Shown piece after piece: positions 1 through 9,708 of a stretch of DNA of 64,000 nt. Location: contig NC_088201.1 in the NCBI RefSeq assembly GCF_037126465.1, positions 189,808,031 to 189,872,030 of the forward strand. The letters are read 5' to 3'. Every line of letters begins with the position of its first letter. Within the stretch, counting starts at the first letter, position 1. Both the position numbers and the translations under genes were made by a program. This DNA is from Ornithodoros turicata (lineage: Eukaryota > Arthropoda > Arachnida > Ixodida > Argasidae). The notes beneath the pieces were generated by a model. The model worked only from the letters and a program-made list of their open reading frames with translations. It was not told where the DNA came from and ran no database searches.

Positions 1-839
1 TGGACAAAACAGGATGTCACTGGGATATCCTGAAGTCCAGGGCATGATGTTATGTGGATGTCACAGGGATGTCTTTGTGTTGTCTGGGACATAGCGTCTA
101 CTCTTGAATTTCGGCATTTCGCACTCAAGCAATTCACATCCTATATTAGAAATAGAAGTACCTCGAAAACGTGCCACGGGTGAACAAGGTGGAAGCACAA
201 AGCAGAAGCACAACGCAGAACCACTTCTGAAACTGCGAGAGGAACTCGCCGCGCAGCAAACTAGAACACAACAAAGAACTGCGGTTGATGGCGATGCGAT
301 GGGCTTCCCGTAAATCCGCGCCGGCGCTGAATCGAGTAGATTGCGGTTTCGAACTCGCTTGATCACGCTCACAATCTATTCCTGAATGACTGCTTCTGTG
401 TCACCTGTGTCTGTAGTTACATAATGAATTATTCAGCGCCACTGGAAATGTACAGTCCAACCAACAATGTTGCTCAGAACGAAATTAACGACTGAATACG
501 ACAAAAACGATGATTACAAGTTTAATCGAATTCACAATTACCGAATGATTTAATCTGCCATTTCATGCAATTTTAAAAAGGTGTGCACGGATATTGCAAA
601 TACCTGGCATCATATTACCGTTGTTCCATGTGCATAATCCCACAGACGTCCACAGGATATCAGAAACAGATCAGGTTTTGGGACATGTCTAGGAGATCCA
701 GAAAAACGTCTGATTAACGTCTTCAAGACACCCTGTGGTGACCAGGACATTAGGATCAGATCGGGATATCCTCAGGACGTTGGTGGTTATGTGGGGAGGC
801 ACCAGTTCCTTGGAGTAGCCTAAGCTGCTGCAAAGGTCC
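1..839. other. No gene recognised; short ggatatcc/ggacgtc-rich segments
   Basis: I see no protein motif here. The ends of this stretch (about 1-100 and 640-800) share many short related words such as ggatatcc, ggacatgtc and caggacgtt. They look like diverged copies of one short repeat, separated by unrelated sequence. The short ORFs on both strands have no recognisable features. Confidence 0.4.
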
Positions 840-1100
840 TCTGCCTACACTCAGCTATCGGGTGGTCGCATTGGCATCGCGGGCAAGGCTTAGTACACGA
901 CGGGTGTCCGAATATTCCGCAACGTGTACATTTTGGCGTGTTAGAGTTCCTATTCAGGTGTCCCTGCCGCCGTCTGGCATACCCGAGTTACTCCTTGCTA
1001 CGTACACTGGACCACAAAGCTACGGCTAGCAACGTTGGCCTTCAGGTAACTTGGGACGTTTTCTTTCCCATTTCGATATAAACTTGGAAGACGCCGCTTC
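840..1100 (-). pseudogene. LINE gag (ORF1) fragment with CCHC zinc knuckles, 3' part
   Basis: Read on the minus strand across several stops, this gives a gag-like stretch. Around 1,075-1,040 it reads SGVFQVYIEMGKK; around 935-850 it gives two knuckle-type motifs, CTRCGIFGHPSC and CPRCQCDHPIAEC. Retroelement gag proteins use such knuckles to bind RNA. The segment is too broken to be a listed ORF. It lies just beyond the 3' tail of the CR1/L2-type LINE at 1,106. The matching upstream half, an RRM-like gag segment at about 5,366-5,577, lies beyond that LINE's 5' end, so both are probably one older gag split by the insertion. The family is probably I/Jockey-type. Homology is from motif reading only. 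Confidence 0.55.
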
Positions 1101-1296
1101 CCCATTGTTTGTGTTTTTTATATTTATTTATTCAGAGAGCCGTGAGGCATTACAGCAGAGGAGTGAGGAAGCACAATTGTGATGCTACTTGCATCATTCT
1201 CAGGAAAACACACCAATATTGTACACTGAGTACACACTGTATTACATGGTAGAAACGAAAAAAAAAAAGAAGAAGAGTAACAACAAAAACTAAGAA

Positions 1297-4110
1297 TCAG
1301 TGCATAAGACACCTAATCTTAGCCATAAATAATGTATTATTGGCAGCATTAACGGCTTCTTGGGGCAGAGAATGCCACTCTGGGATGGTGGAACAAAAGA
1401 AGGATTGCTTTAAAACACTCGTTGAAAAACGCAATGGTTCAATTTTTTTAGAGTGATCCATCCTGGACGATACATACACAGGTGGTAGAAGAAATTCATC
1501 CTTATTTAGACCAGTGTTTCCGCTATGAATATCGTACAGCAATTTCAATCGATTATATCGCCTTCTATTCTTTAAATTGTCCCACCCTAAGTTGGCAATA
1601 AGTTCATGAGAGCGGATAAGAAAATAATAATTACCCGACACGAACCTCGCTGCCATATTCTGAACTCCCTGAATCCTTTTCTGTAAATATCCCTGCTGGG
1701 GATCCCACACCACCGAAGCATACTCTAATATGGGGAGAACGTATGATTTGAAAACAGTTTCCTTTACATTACGCGGCGCCCGCTTAAAGTTGCGTCTAAG
1801 AAAAAACAAAGTACGACTTGCCCCGGACACAACCTGATTGATGTGACTCTCCCAGTGTAAATTAGACTGGAATAAAACACCCAAGTATTTGTATTCATTT
1901 GTCAGCGCAAGAGGGACAGATCCTATTACATACGAATGTATTCTTGTGCGACTAGTGCGGTTAAAATGAAGAACTTTTCATTTACTAGTATTTAGGGTCA
2001 TGCCCCATGTAGCACACCAGGCAGCAATAGCGTCAAGGTCTCTCTGAAGTAAGAGAACGTCATTCGGTCCTGATACCTTGCGATACACAACGCAGTCATC
2101 TGCGAATAATCGGATGTTCGACTGAATATTCGTTGTAATGTCGTTAACATATATTAGAAAGAGCAAGGGCCCCAGAACGGACCCCTGAGGGACACCCGAG
2201 GTCACGAAGGATCGACACGAATTAGCACCATTAACTACAACACGTTGTGACCTATTCATCATGTAATCTAATAACCACCTAAAGACAATTGAATCTAATC
2301 TTAGCATTTGCAGCTTGTAACATAGCAAACTATGAGGCACAGAATCAAACGCCTTCCGAAAATCAAGAAAAACACAATCAGTTTGGATACCCTCATCCCA
2401 CGCCAAGGCTATATCATGGTGAAAGGAAATCAACTGAGTAACGCAAGAATAGCCTGGCCGAAAACCGTGTTGAAAAGGTGACAGAAAGTTATTATTAGTT
2501 AAATGTTTAGCAACGTTGGAGTAAACAATGTGCTCAAGGATCTTTGAAACGATACACAGGAGAGACACAGGTCTATAATTTTCGACGCAACGTCGATCAC
2601 CTGACTTAAATATTGGAGCCACGTTTGCATGTTTCCACTCATCAGGAAGCGATGATGTCTTTAACGACAGATCAAATAACTGGAACAAATACTCGGAGAC
2701 AGAAGAACTACAGCGTTGAAGAATAATAGCAGGTATCATGTGAGGGCCAGAACACTTTCTTACAGCCAGATTATTGCATAATTTCATAATGCCGTTAACT
2801 GAAAGAACAAGCGGGGCCATGGGCACTTCCACGTTAGCCACAAACTCAGGGTTGGCAACTTGGACTCGAGGAGTACTGAACACAGAACTGAAATAACAAG
2901 CAGTCGCCATATCAACGTTGTCATTTAGATTTAGGTTATCATAGACTATGTTAGATATTCCGACTTGTGTTTTGCCATTACATCTAATGTGCTTCCACAG
3001 ATCACGGCTACTACTAACACGGTCATTAAGAGTTTGAAAATATCTAGTTTTAGCTTGCTTTAGTTCGACTCTTAACTGACCTGATACCGCTGATAGTCTG
3101 GCTCTTGTTATTTCACTTCTGCTAGCTTTATACAGGCAGTACAAACGACTTCTTTTACGTATAAGCTTTCTAATGGTTGACGATACGTATGGTTATTTGC
3201 ATCTTTTCTTTGATCTAAGTATTCTAAATGGTATATACTTGTCAATCAAGCGAGTTAAAAAACTTCGAAACACCACCCACTGACTAGAGACGTCCCCCGT
3301 ATGACACGTCTCAGCAAAACGGGGCAAGTTCGCCTGCAACTCTCTTGAAATACCAAGATAATCACCCCTGTCATACAAATACACTTTTCTGGGCGTCCCT
3401 CTGTTTATACATGTTTGTGGTAAAGAAATAGTTGTCGACACACAATCATGGTCACTAAGACCAGGGACAACAATAGTGTCTTTGATGATCGAGTCGGTAT
3501 TACACAAGACTAAGTCAAGAAAGGCGTCCCCTCTAGTAGGTGACTTAACGTGTTGCGATAAGTCAAAAACCTTAAGAATGTGTTGGAATTCACAATAGAC
3601 TCCAACATTGCACAAAAACACAGGATCGCTTTTCCATTCAGTATTAGGCAAATTAAAATCTCCCGTAAGTACCATATAGTTTGTTCGTACCGACAACAGT
3701 TGATTGAATAAAGGAGTTAATGAACAGCAGTCGGAATGGGGTGGCCGGTAGTATGCACATACAGCAACTTGAGAAGCATTGATACCTTCCACTACACACC
3801 AAACTGATTCACAGCCAGCAGTATCAATGTCAAGGCGGAAGCTTTTAATTGAACTTCTAACCAAAATAAAAAAACCTCCACCATGAGCATGACGATCCTT
3901 TCGATACGCCGTAAAAGCAGCTGGAAACACTTCCTCATCATGAATACTATCGTCCAACCAAGATTCCGTACCTACAACTATGTCGGGATCAGCACATTCA
4001 ACCAACGCAGCAAATTCATCAATTTTGTTTTTAATGCTCCGACAATTTACTGTTAACATCTGCATGTACCTTTTAACTGAATTGCGGACAATATCGCTCC
4101 CTGAACACAA
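1297..4110 (-). pseudogene. LINE A ORF2: APE endonuclease - reverse transcriptase
   Basis: This enzyme nicks target DNA and copies the element RNA onto it. The frame is open for about 938 codons on the minus strand apart from two in-frame stops: TAA at about 3,193-3,195 and TGA at about 1,978-1,980. Within the first 290 codons the AP-endonuclease signature is present: NCRSIKNK, TESW, a GDFNLP block and the SDHD block. The RT follows, with FQHGFRPGYSC, FLDFRKAFDSV, PQGSVLGPLLF and the catalytic RLFADDCVVY. The C-terminal part (1,297-1,884) has the usual post-RT LGVLFQSNLHW and VWDPQ motifs, and no RNase H. It starts just after ORF1 stops at 4,114. The exact initiation codon is unclear; the conserved endonuclease begins near MQMLTVNCRS. 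The frame agrees across both stops, so these are simple nonsense changes rather than indels. Confidence 0.85.
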
Positions 4111-4113
4111 TTC

Positions 4114-4980
4114 CTATACTGAACTTTCTTGTCCCATGGACAACAATGTATTAGCCCTTGTGACTGACCTCGTTGCAGGGCGATAAGCAGACGCATTAAC
4201 AATAGGTTCCATCTCCTGTCTAGATTCTGCGTCACAGTTCCAAAAGTAACGCTTGCCGTTAATTTCCAGTTTATCGTAAAACAAACGAGCTTTATCCCCT
4301 CTCTGTCGCTCACCGAGGCAAGATGCCCACAACTTCTTCCGAACGGAACGTACATGCTGAGAGAAGTCTTCCAAAATCACAATCTTTGTTCCCTTTAGTT
4401 TGTGGCAATTTTTCAAAACCAGGTTCCTTTCTCGATAGTCATAGAACCTGACGATTACTGGACGGACTTTCCCCGCAACCATCCTTCCTAGTTGTGAATC
4501 CTTTCCATACTAGAAACCTCCACGCCCAACTTAGAAGACAACAGTTCATTTTGAACTGTATTAAGAAGGGAGGGGCTGGATTCCGCTTCAGATTCTTGCA
4601 AACCGTAAATAACTAAATTATTTCGCCTGGATCTATTTTCAAGGTCATCAACTCGAATAAGAAGCTGCGCTACACTTTGCTGAAGCTCAGCAACTTCGTG
4701 ATTAGATTGTATCGCCGAGGCTCTCAACTCTCTTTACGCGTTCCGTCAGCTCCGCAAGTTGATTTGAATTCCTGGAAATCTCCTCTCTTATTTTCTTTTG
4801 GTCACAACGTATTTCGTTCATTAACTTGGAGTCACGTTTCTGATTGCTCAAGACTTCTTTCATCATTTCCTCAGTCGTCGGGCCTGGATTTGACTCTACG
4901 TCGCCAGCCATGATCAATAAAGTTCGTACAATATCAGTACATTCTTTGACCAGCGAACACAATGTGAGGGTGCACGGCAT
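4114..4980 (-). pseudogene. LINE A ORF1: 2A peptide, coiled coil and RRM-like nucleic-acid-binding protein
   Basis: This is the likely RNA-binding chaperone of LINE A. From an ATG at 4,978-4,980 the order is: a short hydrophobic leader (MPCTLTLCSLVKEC...), a 2A-like motif ending GDVESNPGP, a charged heptad-rich coiled coil (EEMMKEVLSNQKRD...), then RSRRNNLVIYGLQESEAE and, at 4,114-4,482, RPVIVRFYDYRERNLVLKN, which resembles the RRM and C-terminal domains of L1-type ORF1 proteins. The frame shifts once near 4,702-4,727 and again near 4,482-4,490, so this copy is broken. A 2A-carrying, L1-like ORF1 is known from some CR1/L2/Crack-type elements. The upstream open frame to 5,694 crosses into another element and is not part of this gene. 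Confidence 0.7.
4879..4905 (-). other. 2A-like ribosome-skipping motif (GDVESNPGP) in LINE ORF1
   Basis: The nine codons spell GDVESNPGP on the minus strand. This matches the conserved core D(V/I)ExNPGP at which ribosomes fail to form the Gly-Pro bond. The residues before it (LVKECTDIVRTLLIMA) form the hydrophobic or helical stretch 2A sequences need. The site is about 30 residues from the presumed ORF1 start, so cleavage would release only a short leader. 2A sequences near the N terminus of LINE ORFs have been reported; activity here is inference. Confidence 0.8.
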
Positions 4981-5037
4981 CACAACCAAACAGAGGTCAT
5001 CACTTCTGAAACCTTTAACATAATAATAGGTTCTCAC

Positions 5038-5364
5038 CTGTGCAAAATAGACAAACATCATTCGACCGATGCCGAGCACCCCACTGAAGTCGGCTACGTG
5101 TGAAAGGTGCTTATGAAGACTCGCAGGCGGCTCTGACATGGTTCCTTTTCCGGTGTTTGTCGTCGTCATGGGCCACACCGTAATGTCGTCGATAGTGGTA
5201 GCGCATTGTTGAAACGAAGACGGCTGATAGTGGGAACCGGTTGCTGCGCTGCTCATAGGATCAGCAAGCTGATATGGAGATGCACAACCAGAGCAAAGCG
5301 CAGTCTGTGCAAAATAGACAAAGAAGTTAGGGAACATCATTCGACCGATGCCGAGCACCCCACT
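5038..5364 (-). repeat. Duplicated block in the 5' region of LINE A
   Basis: A block of about 48-60 bp occurs twice: at 5,038-5,085 and at 5,305-5,364. The second copy has a 12-bp insert (gaagttagggaa). On the minus strand both read agtggggtgctcggcatcgg followed by the word tttgtctattttgcacag. The start-to-start spacing is 267 bp. The duplication keeps one open reading frame through both copies (SGVLGIGRMMF occurs twice). It could be a 5' UTR monomer pair or a duplication made at insertion. Confidence 0.75.
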
Positions 5365-5365
5365 A

Positions 5366-5577
5366 TATATGACCTCTTCTACTTTTACCACTTTTCGGTA
5401 CTGAGCAAACGCGCTCTCCAAGTAGCTAATGTGGTCGTCCACTGGATAGTAAAAAACTGATATCCTAGTGGCGCGGTAACCCGGGTAGTTTAGCTTGTAC
5501 TCTGTACCTCCGACCACTATGGACGGGTTTTTCACCAAATCCTGGCCAATCTTTTCTTCGTTTCGGTACACTTGCAG
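5366..5577 (-). pseudogene. LINE gag fragment, RRM-like domain (5' half of the split gag)
   Basis: On the minus strand this reads GGTEYKLNYPGYRATRIS, then VFYYPVDDHISYLESAFAQY and VVKVEEVIY. This looks like the RRM-fold region that precedes the zinc knuckles in LINE gag proteins. It is cut at its 5' side by the end of a LINE RNase H fragment (about 5,577) and at its 3' side by LINE A. The zinc-knuckle half of a similar gag lies at 840-1,100 on the other side of LINE A, which suggests LINE A inserted into it. Confidence 0.5.
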
Positions 5578-6226
5578 GTAGTCCTGGAACCTCTCATGAA
5601 GGTGGCAAGGAACTGTGCCACCGCGTCCTGTATCTCCTTTTTCCGTGGCAGGCCTGGTAATGTTGCGTGGATGGTGGTCTGGAGGAGTCTCCATGGAGCA
5701 TCCGGGCTTGGGACTAGTGGAATGGGCTGGAACAGATGGTCCTGCGTGAATGGAGTATATGAAAAACGGCTCCGTTGTCGGTCCCTTAGACGCTGCAGCA
5801 GCGCCCTTCCGGTTGTTGTCTTGTTCAGTCTGGTAATCTGGTTCAGCAGGTATGGGGTGGCTTGAAGTTGCAGAGGGAGGGCGGGAGCCTGGCGTACACA
5901 GCGACGTTCCGTGTCCCAGGTGGATGTCTGAAAGCCAGCTTGATTCCGCGGCGGTGGAGCAGTTCCAGGGATTCCAGAGCTGTTCTGCTGGGCTTCGCGT
6001 AGTGAAGTCGAAACAGGATCCGTGCTGCCGTGGTTGCCTTGTGGATGGCCAGGAGGGTTCTCTGGGGGCAGCCGGAGTGCCGTCCGCTGAGTCGCTTGGT
6101 CACCTTCAGGGTTTTCTTGCATCTGGTCTGGAGGTCCTTTACAAGTGGCGCCCAGGAACATCTGGAATCCAAGGTTACTCCGAGAAAACGGTGTACACGT
6201 ACCTGTTCCAATTGTGCATTTTCCAT
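5578..6226 (-). pseudogene. LINE B ORF2 C-terminal fragment (post-RT and start of RNase H)
   Basis: On the minus strand HRFLGVTLDSRCSWAPLVKD matches the conserved post-RT FLGVxLDxxLSW motif of Jockey/I elements. It is followed by RRGIKLAFRHPPGTRNVAVYA. A second frame (5,865-5,578) reads IHATLPGLPRKKE and then QFLATF, and in the next frame HERFQDYLQVY, which is where the RNase H domain begins. The catalytic DGS is cut off by the junction with the gag fragment at about 5,577. Confidence 0.6.
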
Positions 6227-6850
6227 AAATCGGTTCGGGCATGCGACGCCAGTTTGCCGAGGATAGGTGTCGACGCCACTAGGCGTCTACCGCGGTGGTC
6301 AGCGTTGTGGGAACCCCACAGCCGATAGTGCGCGTTGAGATCTCCACAGAGGAGCAGAGGGCCTGGCAAGGAAAACTGCACTTGCTGCAGGAAATCGTCA
6401 GGTAGCTGGTCGACCGTAACCGATGAGCTGCGACGGATATAAACAGAGGCGACAATGAGTTCCTCCTTTCCATATCTTACCTTACCATACCTTACCTTAC
6501 CTTTGCAGCTGTAACTTCGGCCACGGCTGACGACAGCTGGTCTGTGGGCAGCTGAGTTTGGGCCAGGTGCCTTGCAACGAAGACTGCCGTGCAGCAGTGA
6601 CTGAAGTGTGGTATGCTGGGAGAAGTCTGCATGACGAAGCCGGGATGTCCCAGGGTGTCAGCAAGGTTGCATTCTTGAAGGCATGTGACGCTGTAGGTGG
6701 CCTTGGTGAGGCGTTGCTTCAGCTCGGCCAGCAGGGGTGCAGTCCGGCGCAGTTCCATTGCAGGACGCGTGGGAAAGCAGGAGGTGGGTTGTTGACTTCG
6801 GCGGGGCTTAGTGTCCATAACTGAAAGTAGAAAGCAGACTGGGACGAGAT
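6175..6850 (-). pseudogene. LINE B ORF2 endonuclease fragment
   Basis: The APE-type endonuclease of an I-clade LINE is visible in shifting frames. The opening segment LLAELKQRLTKATYSVTCLQ runs into QECN; later LLCGDLNAHYRLWGSHNAD matches the GDFNAHHxxWGS block that holds catalytic residues. The SDHxP block is missing because the next recognisable sequence (from 6,226 downward) is already post-RT. A deletion of about 1.3-1.5 kb is inferred. It is not a functional gene. Confidence 0.6.
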
Positions 6851-7961
6851 TCCTGTGCAGATCCCAAACACTGGGGGTAGGATTAGCGTCATAAACCTTA
6901 TCTGGGGCCGCTTTGGCTGTAGCAGGCTTCTTGGGAGCGGCCGCCGCGTTTGGCAGCGCTGGGAAGGCTCTGGCGCTGCGTTCGAGAGCTTGGCGCGTTG
7001 GTCTGACGACGGCGGGGTTTATAGGGCCAGTCCGGGATGGGCGAGCCTCGCAGGAGTCGGTCTTCACAGCCGCCATGGCGGCCTTCCTCTTGGGGCAGCC
7101 TCCGAAGCTGGCTGGGTGTGGGCCGCGGCAGTTGGAGCACCGGATCTCCTTCCGCGTCGTGCAGTCCTTGAAAGCCTGGTTGCCGGCACAGGCGCTCCGA
7201 TCGACGTCAGTACTTGGCGACGTGCCCAAAGCCCTGGCAACGATAACACTGGGTGAGTGAGAAGTACTCACTTACCTTGAAGTTGTTGAATCCCAGTGGT
7301 ACTTCCTCTGGAACAATTACTTCCTAAACAATTACGCTGCTCGTCTCCTGGGTACTGGTCGTGCCGTCGGTTGGATACGCTTCAGGCGGAAGCGTATCTA
7401 GCGGCGGGCGTCGACGGCTCCGAAGGGTCGTAGGTATTCCAGCAGATGGGCGTCCGTGTAGCTGGAGTCCACGCCGACGATCTTCCCCACGTTCCCGGCT
7501 GAGGGCTCCGGGATACTGGTGGTGACAGCGGTGTTTCCAAGGCACGTGACGCCGAGGAGGGTCTTGACAGCTTGGAGGGAGGGGACCGTCACAGTCAGGC
7601 TGCCGTTCCGCGTGAAACGGTGGCTCCTCACTCGTTCTTGGGTGGATTTTAGGACTTCGGCAGCAATAAGATTGGGATCAACGTTGAGGAGGCTTACCTG
7701 GGGATCTACGGGCGTTCGAACCACTGGGATGCCGGCCTTTCTTGTCTTCTTGTAGACTACCGTGACGAAGCCATCGTTGTCTTCGTCTTGCATGCGGCTT
7801 GCGGCGTTCGCGCTGCGGGACCTGGAATGGAGCGAAACATCGTCAGGAGAGTCTCGCCTTGGACGTTTCACTGGCGTAGGTAGGAACCGGTTCGCTGCCA
7901 TGTGGTTCCGCGACGGGGCCGCCGGCGGTTGCAGCATGGCGGGGTCCGGCTCGACGCTCAT
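6850..7961 (-). pseudogene. LINE B ORF1 (gag-like, zinc knuckles)
   Basis: This is the putative nucleocapsid-like protein. The first part (7,398-7,961) begins MSVEPDPAMLQPP, is rich in R/S/P, and then has an RRM-like segment ending VDSSYTDAHLLEYLRPFGAVDAR. After a frameshift near 7,400 the second part (about 7,271-6,850) carries C-x2-C knuckles: CSNCRGPHPASFGGCP plus a preceding decayed set. An Ala/Pro/Lys-rich tail follows. A start at 7,961 is chosen because it is the first ATG after the leader and fits the family. At least one frameshift, and the loss of the first knuckle, make it non-functional. Confidence 0.6.
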
Positions 7962-8039
7962 TCCTGCAATAGAAAAAGGAAAAATAGAAAATAGGTGAAC
8001 GAGGCACCTAGGCCTGAAAAGGACTGTTTAAGCTGGGAG

Positions 8040-9012
8040 GGGCTAACTCGAGGTTACGAGAGTCCCAAAACACGTCCTCTCTCGACAAGAGCCGGGCCCC
8101 GCAGGGGCGTCTGCTGTCGCAGGCGTTTGGTGGGTTGCGACACCACGGACCAGAGCACAAGTGGTTTGGAGCCACCCACGTGACGGCTGTGCGTAGCTTT
8201 GCCTGTAACCGAGGAAAACGAGACTCTGGTGGCTGAGCCAATGCTGAGGTTTTGGACTGTTGCTGCCCCTCAGTGGAGGCAACACTCCACTTTGGCTCCA
8301 GCTTCTTGCAGACGGTGCCTCTGGTCTGACAGAAACCAGAGGGAATCAGCCAGTTGCCTTTTCCTGTCCCCCTCTCTAGTCTGTCTCTGTCCTGTCAGCT
8401 GTCTCCCATCTATCCTATTACCCTTTTCTTCCTTTTACCATTCTCACAGGCAGCAAGGGTTAACCCTGTGCAGGTAGCCTACCTTTGTTATCATGCATAG
8501 TGTTATAGCGGAAGTGTACGGCTAACGTTCAATGTGCCGATAACGTTCCTTTGTTGGGCTCCGTGGTGGGCGGCCGGCACCACCGCTGAAACAAACCTAC
8601 TTGTATGGGACCCAAAAAGCATGCTACTCATGATCGACCTCTGAAGACAGGACGCACCGAATAATTTTTTCCATCGCAACGGAAACAAGCAAATTCTTTT
8701 CCAAAGTTCCTCGTCATCCACTCTGAAAGTACCGAAAACACCGTGAGGGAAATATCCTCGTTTGTCGTAGGTAAAAAAAAAAAAAAAAAAAAGCTCACTA
8801 ATGTGTTAGGACCAAAGTACAAGGCAAAGAAAATGGCTTCTGGGGACTTACTTGTTGAAGTTAACGATGTAATACAAAGCACAAACATCATGAAAATAAC
8901 GGGAATTCACAACGCTCGAGTCACTGTTTCACCGCACAGATCCCTAAACAGCACGAAATGTGTCATTTCAGTGCCAGAACTATTAAAAATATCAGAACAA
9001 GACAGTTTCTGA
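8040..9012 (+). mobile_element. 5' end of an I-clade LINE (LINE C): 5' UTR and start of gag
   Basis: The region from about 8,176 is collinear with the 5' UTR of the intact LINE D (16,480-16,900): ctgtgcgtagctttgcctg here against ctgtgcgtggctttcccgt there. The gag N terminus follows after an A20 run: GDLLVEVNDVIQSTNIMKI and VSPHRSLNSTKCVISVPELL. These align with GDIQVEVQSNQQGTALQTRK and VTTHRTLNIVKGVISEDELL of LINE D. The copy stops at about 9,005-9,012 where a minus-strand LINE endonuclease start begins. It is head to head with LINE B. Everything 3' of the gag N terminus is missing, which is unusual for LINEs (they usually lose the 5' end). Confidence 0.7.
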
Positions 9013-9193
9013 GGTCACTAATCGGGTTTTGTAGTCCGTTGCAGTTCCATTGGAAGATCACTGCGCAGCTGTAGGCTCCATCCATGTTGCTGTGCTGTGG
9101 AAAGCATGCTCAGGAGGGCCGGCTCGAAGGCGAGCACTTGTTTGACTTCTGGGAGGGCAGCTGCGTTGGGTAGTGAGGCGACCACTGCCTTAA
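9005..9193 (-). pseudogene. LINE H gag C terminus and endonuclease start (split by the TTAA element)
   Basis: On the minus strand this reads KAVVASLPNAAALPEVKQVL and FEPALLSMLSTAQQHG, then, in another frame, FQWNCNGLQNPISDLR. The latter is the typical start of an I-clade APE endonuclease. The upstream part of the same gag lies at 15,212 to about 15,400. Joining the two across one TTAA gives an uninterrupted frame (PFLLAALKAVVASLP). The fragment ends where LINE C begins. Confidence 0.6.
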
Positions 9194-9505
9194 AGGGACT
9201 CTGACCAGAAGTTCGACAAATATTTCGTTTGCATCTATTACGAAGGTATAATATGCCTCCAAGCCACACGCGAAATATTTTGGCTGTGCGCGGAGGCAAA
9301 GTTTGCCAAACAGGGAGCTGAAAACCGGCTTCGCTTTCCCCCTCAACTCGCGCAATCGGGGCCGAAATCTAGCCTCTTTGCAGTGGACATCCGCCAATTT
9401 CCGTGTGTGTGACGAAGTCACGAGGGCCACGTTTCATTGGGCGCCCGGACCGGAAGTTCTGTTGTTAGTGAGTTTGTGAGAGCACCGGCATCCGTCCGGA
9501 AAGCG

Positions 9506-9708
9506 ATGTTCAATATGGACGTCGAAGGCAGAAACGCGGAGACTTCGAGCCCGGAACTTCTTTCTGACCTTTCTGCGATCGAGACATCGAGAAGAAAATT
9601 CTGCGTGCTGAACAGCTCGGTAGGCTTTCGAAACGTCGCCGATGCCGCGAATGCGAGACGAAGTTAGAGCTCTACGAACATCAGTTACAGATGAAGCAAA
9701 CAGCATGA
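9506..9708 (+). pseudogene. Possible first coding exon of the TTAA element (charged coiled coil), frameshifted
   Basis: From an ATG at 9,506 it reads MFNMDVEGRNAETSSPELLS. After a one-base shift near 9,580 it continues IEKKILRAEQLGRLSKRRR and then CRECETKLELYEHQLQMKQ. This is a basic, helical segment with a CxxC pair. A GT donor-like word (caggtaagc) follows at about 9,721. It lies about 300 bp inside the left TIR, where an autonomous relative's first exon would be. I do not recognise the family; this is an inference from codon-like structure and position. Confidence 0.25.

Larger units (their letters stand above)
1106..5364 (-). mobile_element. CR1/L2-type non-LTR retrotransposon (LINE A), nearly full length
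   Basis: On the minus strand the order is: a 5' region with a duplicated block; ORF1 (2A-like peptide, coiled coil, RRM-like domain); ORF2 (endonuclease, reverse transcriptase, C-terminal domain); a short 3' UTR; and a tail reading gaataaataaatataaaa at about 1,130-1,106. ATAA-type tails and this ORF2 layout without RNase H fit the CR1/L2/Jockey group. ORF2 is broken only by isolated stop codons, so the copy is fairly young. The 5' boundary is uncertain (somewhere between 5,040 and 5,365) because one reading frame runs through the junction into another LINE's gag. Confidence 0.8.
5578..7961 (-). mobile_element. I-clade LINE B, internally deleted, minus strand
   Basis: This is a broken LINE. 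From 5' to 3' on the minus strand it has gag (7,961 to about 6,850), the start of an endonuclease (6,850-6,280), then, after loss of the reverse transcriptase, the post-RT region and the beginning of RNase H (6,226-5,578). An RNase H domain marks the I-type clade. Gag starts at 7,961 after a short pyrimidine-rich leader. The element is related to LINE E (22,319-27,733): both endonucleases open with the same pattern, (L)LAELxQxLxKxxxS followed by QECN. Confidence 0.65.

Noticed and set aside
8770..8792. Poly(A) tail of a retrocopy
   Set aside because: The A-run is internal to LINE C, between its 5' UTR and gag, with homologous sequence on both sides in LINE D.
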